DNA of 64,000 nt from Candidatus Poribacteria bacterium (GTDB taxonomy: Bacteria > Poribacteria > WGA-4E > WGA-3G). This document shows positions 62,525-64,000 of this stretch, one piece after another. The notes beneath the pieces were generated by a model. It ran no database searches and had not been told where the DNA came from. It saw only the letters and a program-made list of their open reading frames with translations. The stretch is taken from positions 1-64,000 of the forward strand of contig JAJECK010000025.1 in the NCBI GenBank assembly GCA_022822085.1. Direction: 5' to 3'. The position numbers were made by a program, and so were the translations under genes. Positions within the stretch are counted from its first letter, which is position 1; every line of letters starts with the position of its first letter.

Positions 62525-64000
62525 CTAACCACTCTTGTTTGTTTGATATATTGGCATACTGAAGAAGAAAGTACTTCCCTGTCCCTCTTCACTGGTAACA
62601 CGTATTTCACCACCATGCAGCTCAATTAGACGTTGGGTAAGGGCAAGACCGAGACCTGTTCCACCAAAACGTCTTGATTTTGATGTATCTATCTGCGTAA
62701 ACGGTGCGAATAGTTTCATTTGATCTTCCTCGGCTATCCCTATACCGGTATCTATGACCTCAACTTGAAGTGTAGTAGGTGTAATATTCAAGTGTGTTGT
62801 TACTTTTCCACCATCTGGTGTAAATTTAACTGCATTTGATAGTAAGTTATAAAAAATTTGCTTCACTTTGACGCGATCTGCTTCAATTGTAGCATTTTCT
62901 GGACATAATAAAGTAAGTTGGATATTTTTTTTCAACGCAAGTGAACTGATAATTGTATTAACTTCCTCAACAGCGTCAACGATAGCGAATTCCTCAAGTT
63001 GAAGGAACATTTTCCCAGCTTCAATTTTTGATAGGTCTAATATATCATTGATCATCTCCAATAGATGTTGTCCACTCATACGTATGTCATTGACACATTC
63101 CTTTTGTTCATCGTTCACTGGACCAACAAGTTCATCTCTGAGAATTTCCGCGAAGCCAATGATAGCATTCAATGGGGTACGTAATTCGTGACTCATATTG
63201 GCGAGGAAATCGCTTTTGGCTCTACTTGCGTATTCTGCAGTTTCTTTAGCACTTTGCATCGCTTCCTGTGCTTTTAGACGAACAGTAATATCCAGTGCCA
63301 TACTTATGATGATACGTTTTCCGTCTGGTTCAACACCAAGTAACGAGGAACTAAATTCCCATATCTGCTTTTTACCTGCCTTCGTCATAATTTCGTATTG
63401 CTCTGGGGCAACCCGTTCTTTTATTTGATTAGCCTGTCCTAAATATCCTTGAATTTCCTGACTCAATTCTTTGTTGGCTTGTGCCAACCATTTAGAAACG
63501 GTCGTCATATCTTCAAAAGTGTATCCTGTAAGTTCAGTCCAAGTGCGATTGATGAGAATTACTTCACCATCTTCCGCATGAATCATAATAGGAAGGGGAG
63601 CATTAAGCACAGCACGACGGAAACGTTCTTCACTCTCCTGTAATTCCATTTCTGCCTGCTTTCGGTCAGTTATATTTGTAGATGTCACAACAAAACCAAC
63701 TATCTCAGCATCACGCAGGATAGGACCAACCCATGAAGAATACCAATTTAGACTGATTTTTCCTTGAACTTCATAACCCGCTACCTCACCTGTTTCAAGA
63801 ACCTTATGACATGCTTCGCGAAATCCTTCATGATGTTCTGGAGTTAGAAAGTCAAAGATACTATTACCAACAATATCTTCTGGCTCCATATCCACTCCAG
63901 ACGGAATTCTATTGATAAACTGTAATTGGTAATCCAGATCAAGTGTTGTAATAATGTCTGGTGCACTTTCAACTAACGAACGCCAATTCGCCTCAGAAAC
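62525..64000 (-). CDS. PAS sensor histidine kinase, partial (N-terminus outside the window)
   Basis: The frame stays open through 64000 (ANWRSLVESAPDIITTLD reads on from the edge), so the true start lies beyond. Visible from the edge: a PAS domain, a second PAS (EERFRRAVLNAPLPIMIHAE, split), a coiled linker, HisKA with the His in MSHELRTPLNAI, and a HATPase with FYNLLSNAVKFTPDGG, DTGIGIAEED and GGTGLGLALTQRL. There is no C-terminal receiver. It is the likely input to the CheY-like and RsbU-like genes on the same strand. Confidence 0.93.
   Translation of the reverse strand, partial: VSEANWRSLVESAPDIITTLDLDYQLQFINRIPSGVDMEPEDIVGNSIFDFLTPEHHEGFREACHKVLETGEVAGYEVQGKISLNWYSSWVGPILRDAEIVGFVVTSTNITDRKQAEMELQESEERFRRAVLNAPLPIMIHAEDGEVILINRTWTELTGYTFEDMTTVSKWLAQANKELSQEIQGYLGQANQIKERVAPEQYEIMTKAGKKQIWEFSSSLLGVEPDGKRIIISMALDITVRLKAQEAMQSAKETAEYASRAKSDFLANMSHELRTPLNAIIGFAEILRDELVGPVNDEQKECVNDIRMSGQHLLEMINDILDLSKIEAGKMFLQLEEFAIVDAVEEVNTIISSLALKKNIQLTLLCPENATIEADRVKVKQIFYNLLSNAVKFTPDGGKVTTHLNITPTTLQVEVIDTGIGIAEEDQMKLFAPFTQIDTSKSRRFGGTGLGLALTQRLIELHGGEIRVTSEEGQGSTFFFSMPIYQTNKSG

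Overview
The window looks like a chromosomal piece of an uncultivated, AT-rich bacterium, most plausibly a member of Candidatus Poribacteria or a close relative. That placement is inference from gene content: giant secreted WD40 proteins, cohesin and dockerin modules, an ECF sigma factor fused to a beta-propeller, LamG, GH32 and sugar-isomerase genes, many small R-M and toxin-antitoxin type genes, and dispersed palindromic repeats. No rRNA is present. One tRNA, tRNA-Ala(GGC), lies at 43113-43188.

Layout. 1-5209: end of a dispersed repeat, a small membrane-anchored protein, a GH32 enzyme, and a two-gene cassette of a DNA methyltransferase plus a DUF262-HNH nuclease. 5550-12288: an S55 (SpoIVB-type) protease with a secreted propeller protein, then bioA overlapping a fusion of a 7Fe ferredoxin with a membrane and Hsp20-like part. 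12536-25031: three consecutive giant secreted proteins of WD40 propellers and cohesin modules, the last two ending in a dockerin. 25171-32831: a conserved protein of unknown role, a LamG protein, a TIM-barrel isomerase, a MITE-like repeat, tenA, a PhoR-like kinase, a DHDPS-family lyase and aroA. 33003-39556: an accessory island with a GIY-YIG-like protein, a DUF433 antitoxin next to a broken partner gene, a PD-(D/E)XK-like protein, a three-gene HATPase/STAS-like/PIN operon and a large Type ISP/IIG-like restriction-methylation protein. 39608-43680: flippase, an orphan antitoxin-like gene, tsaB, palindromic repeats, the tRNA and a Spy/LTXXQ-like gene. 43843-45098: an apparently whole IS630-family element lying inside a copy of a dispersed repeat. 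45317-50281: envelope and VWA genes, then a four-gene sugar or polyol metabolism operon. 50835-53927: the sigma-TM-propeller fusion. 54277-59865: a lipoprotein, a likely bidirectional terminator, and two minus-strand operons. 60018-64000: a partner-switching and phosphorelay block of STAS, RsbW-like, RsbU-like, CheY-like and PAS histidine kinase genes, the last cut by the window edge.

How the genes work together. The strongest themes are extracellular beta-propeller scaffolds that could assemble through cohesin-dockerin pairs, and signalling by ATPase and STAS switches, seen once as a regular RsbU/V/W-type set and once as a compact operon ending in a PIN-domain gene. Restriction-like and toxin-antitoxin-like genes cluster at 2954-5209 and 33003-39556.
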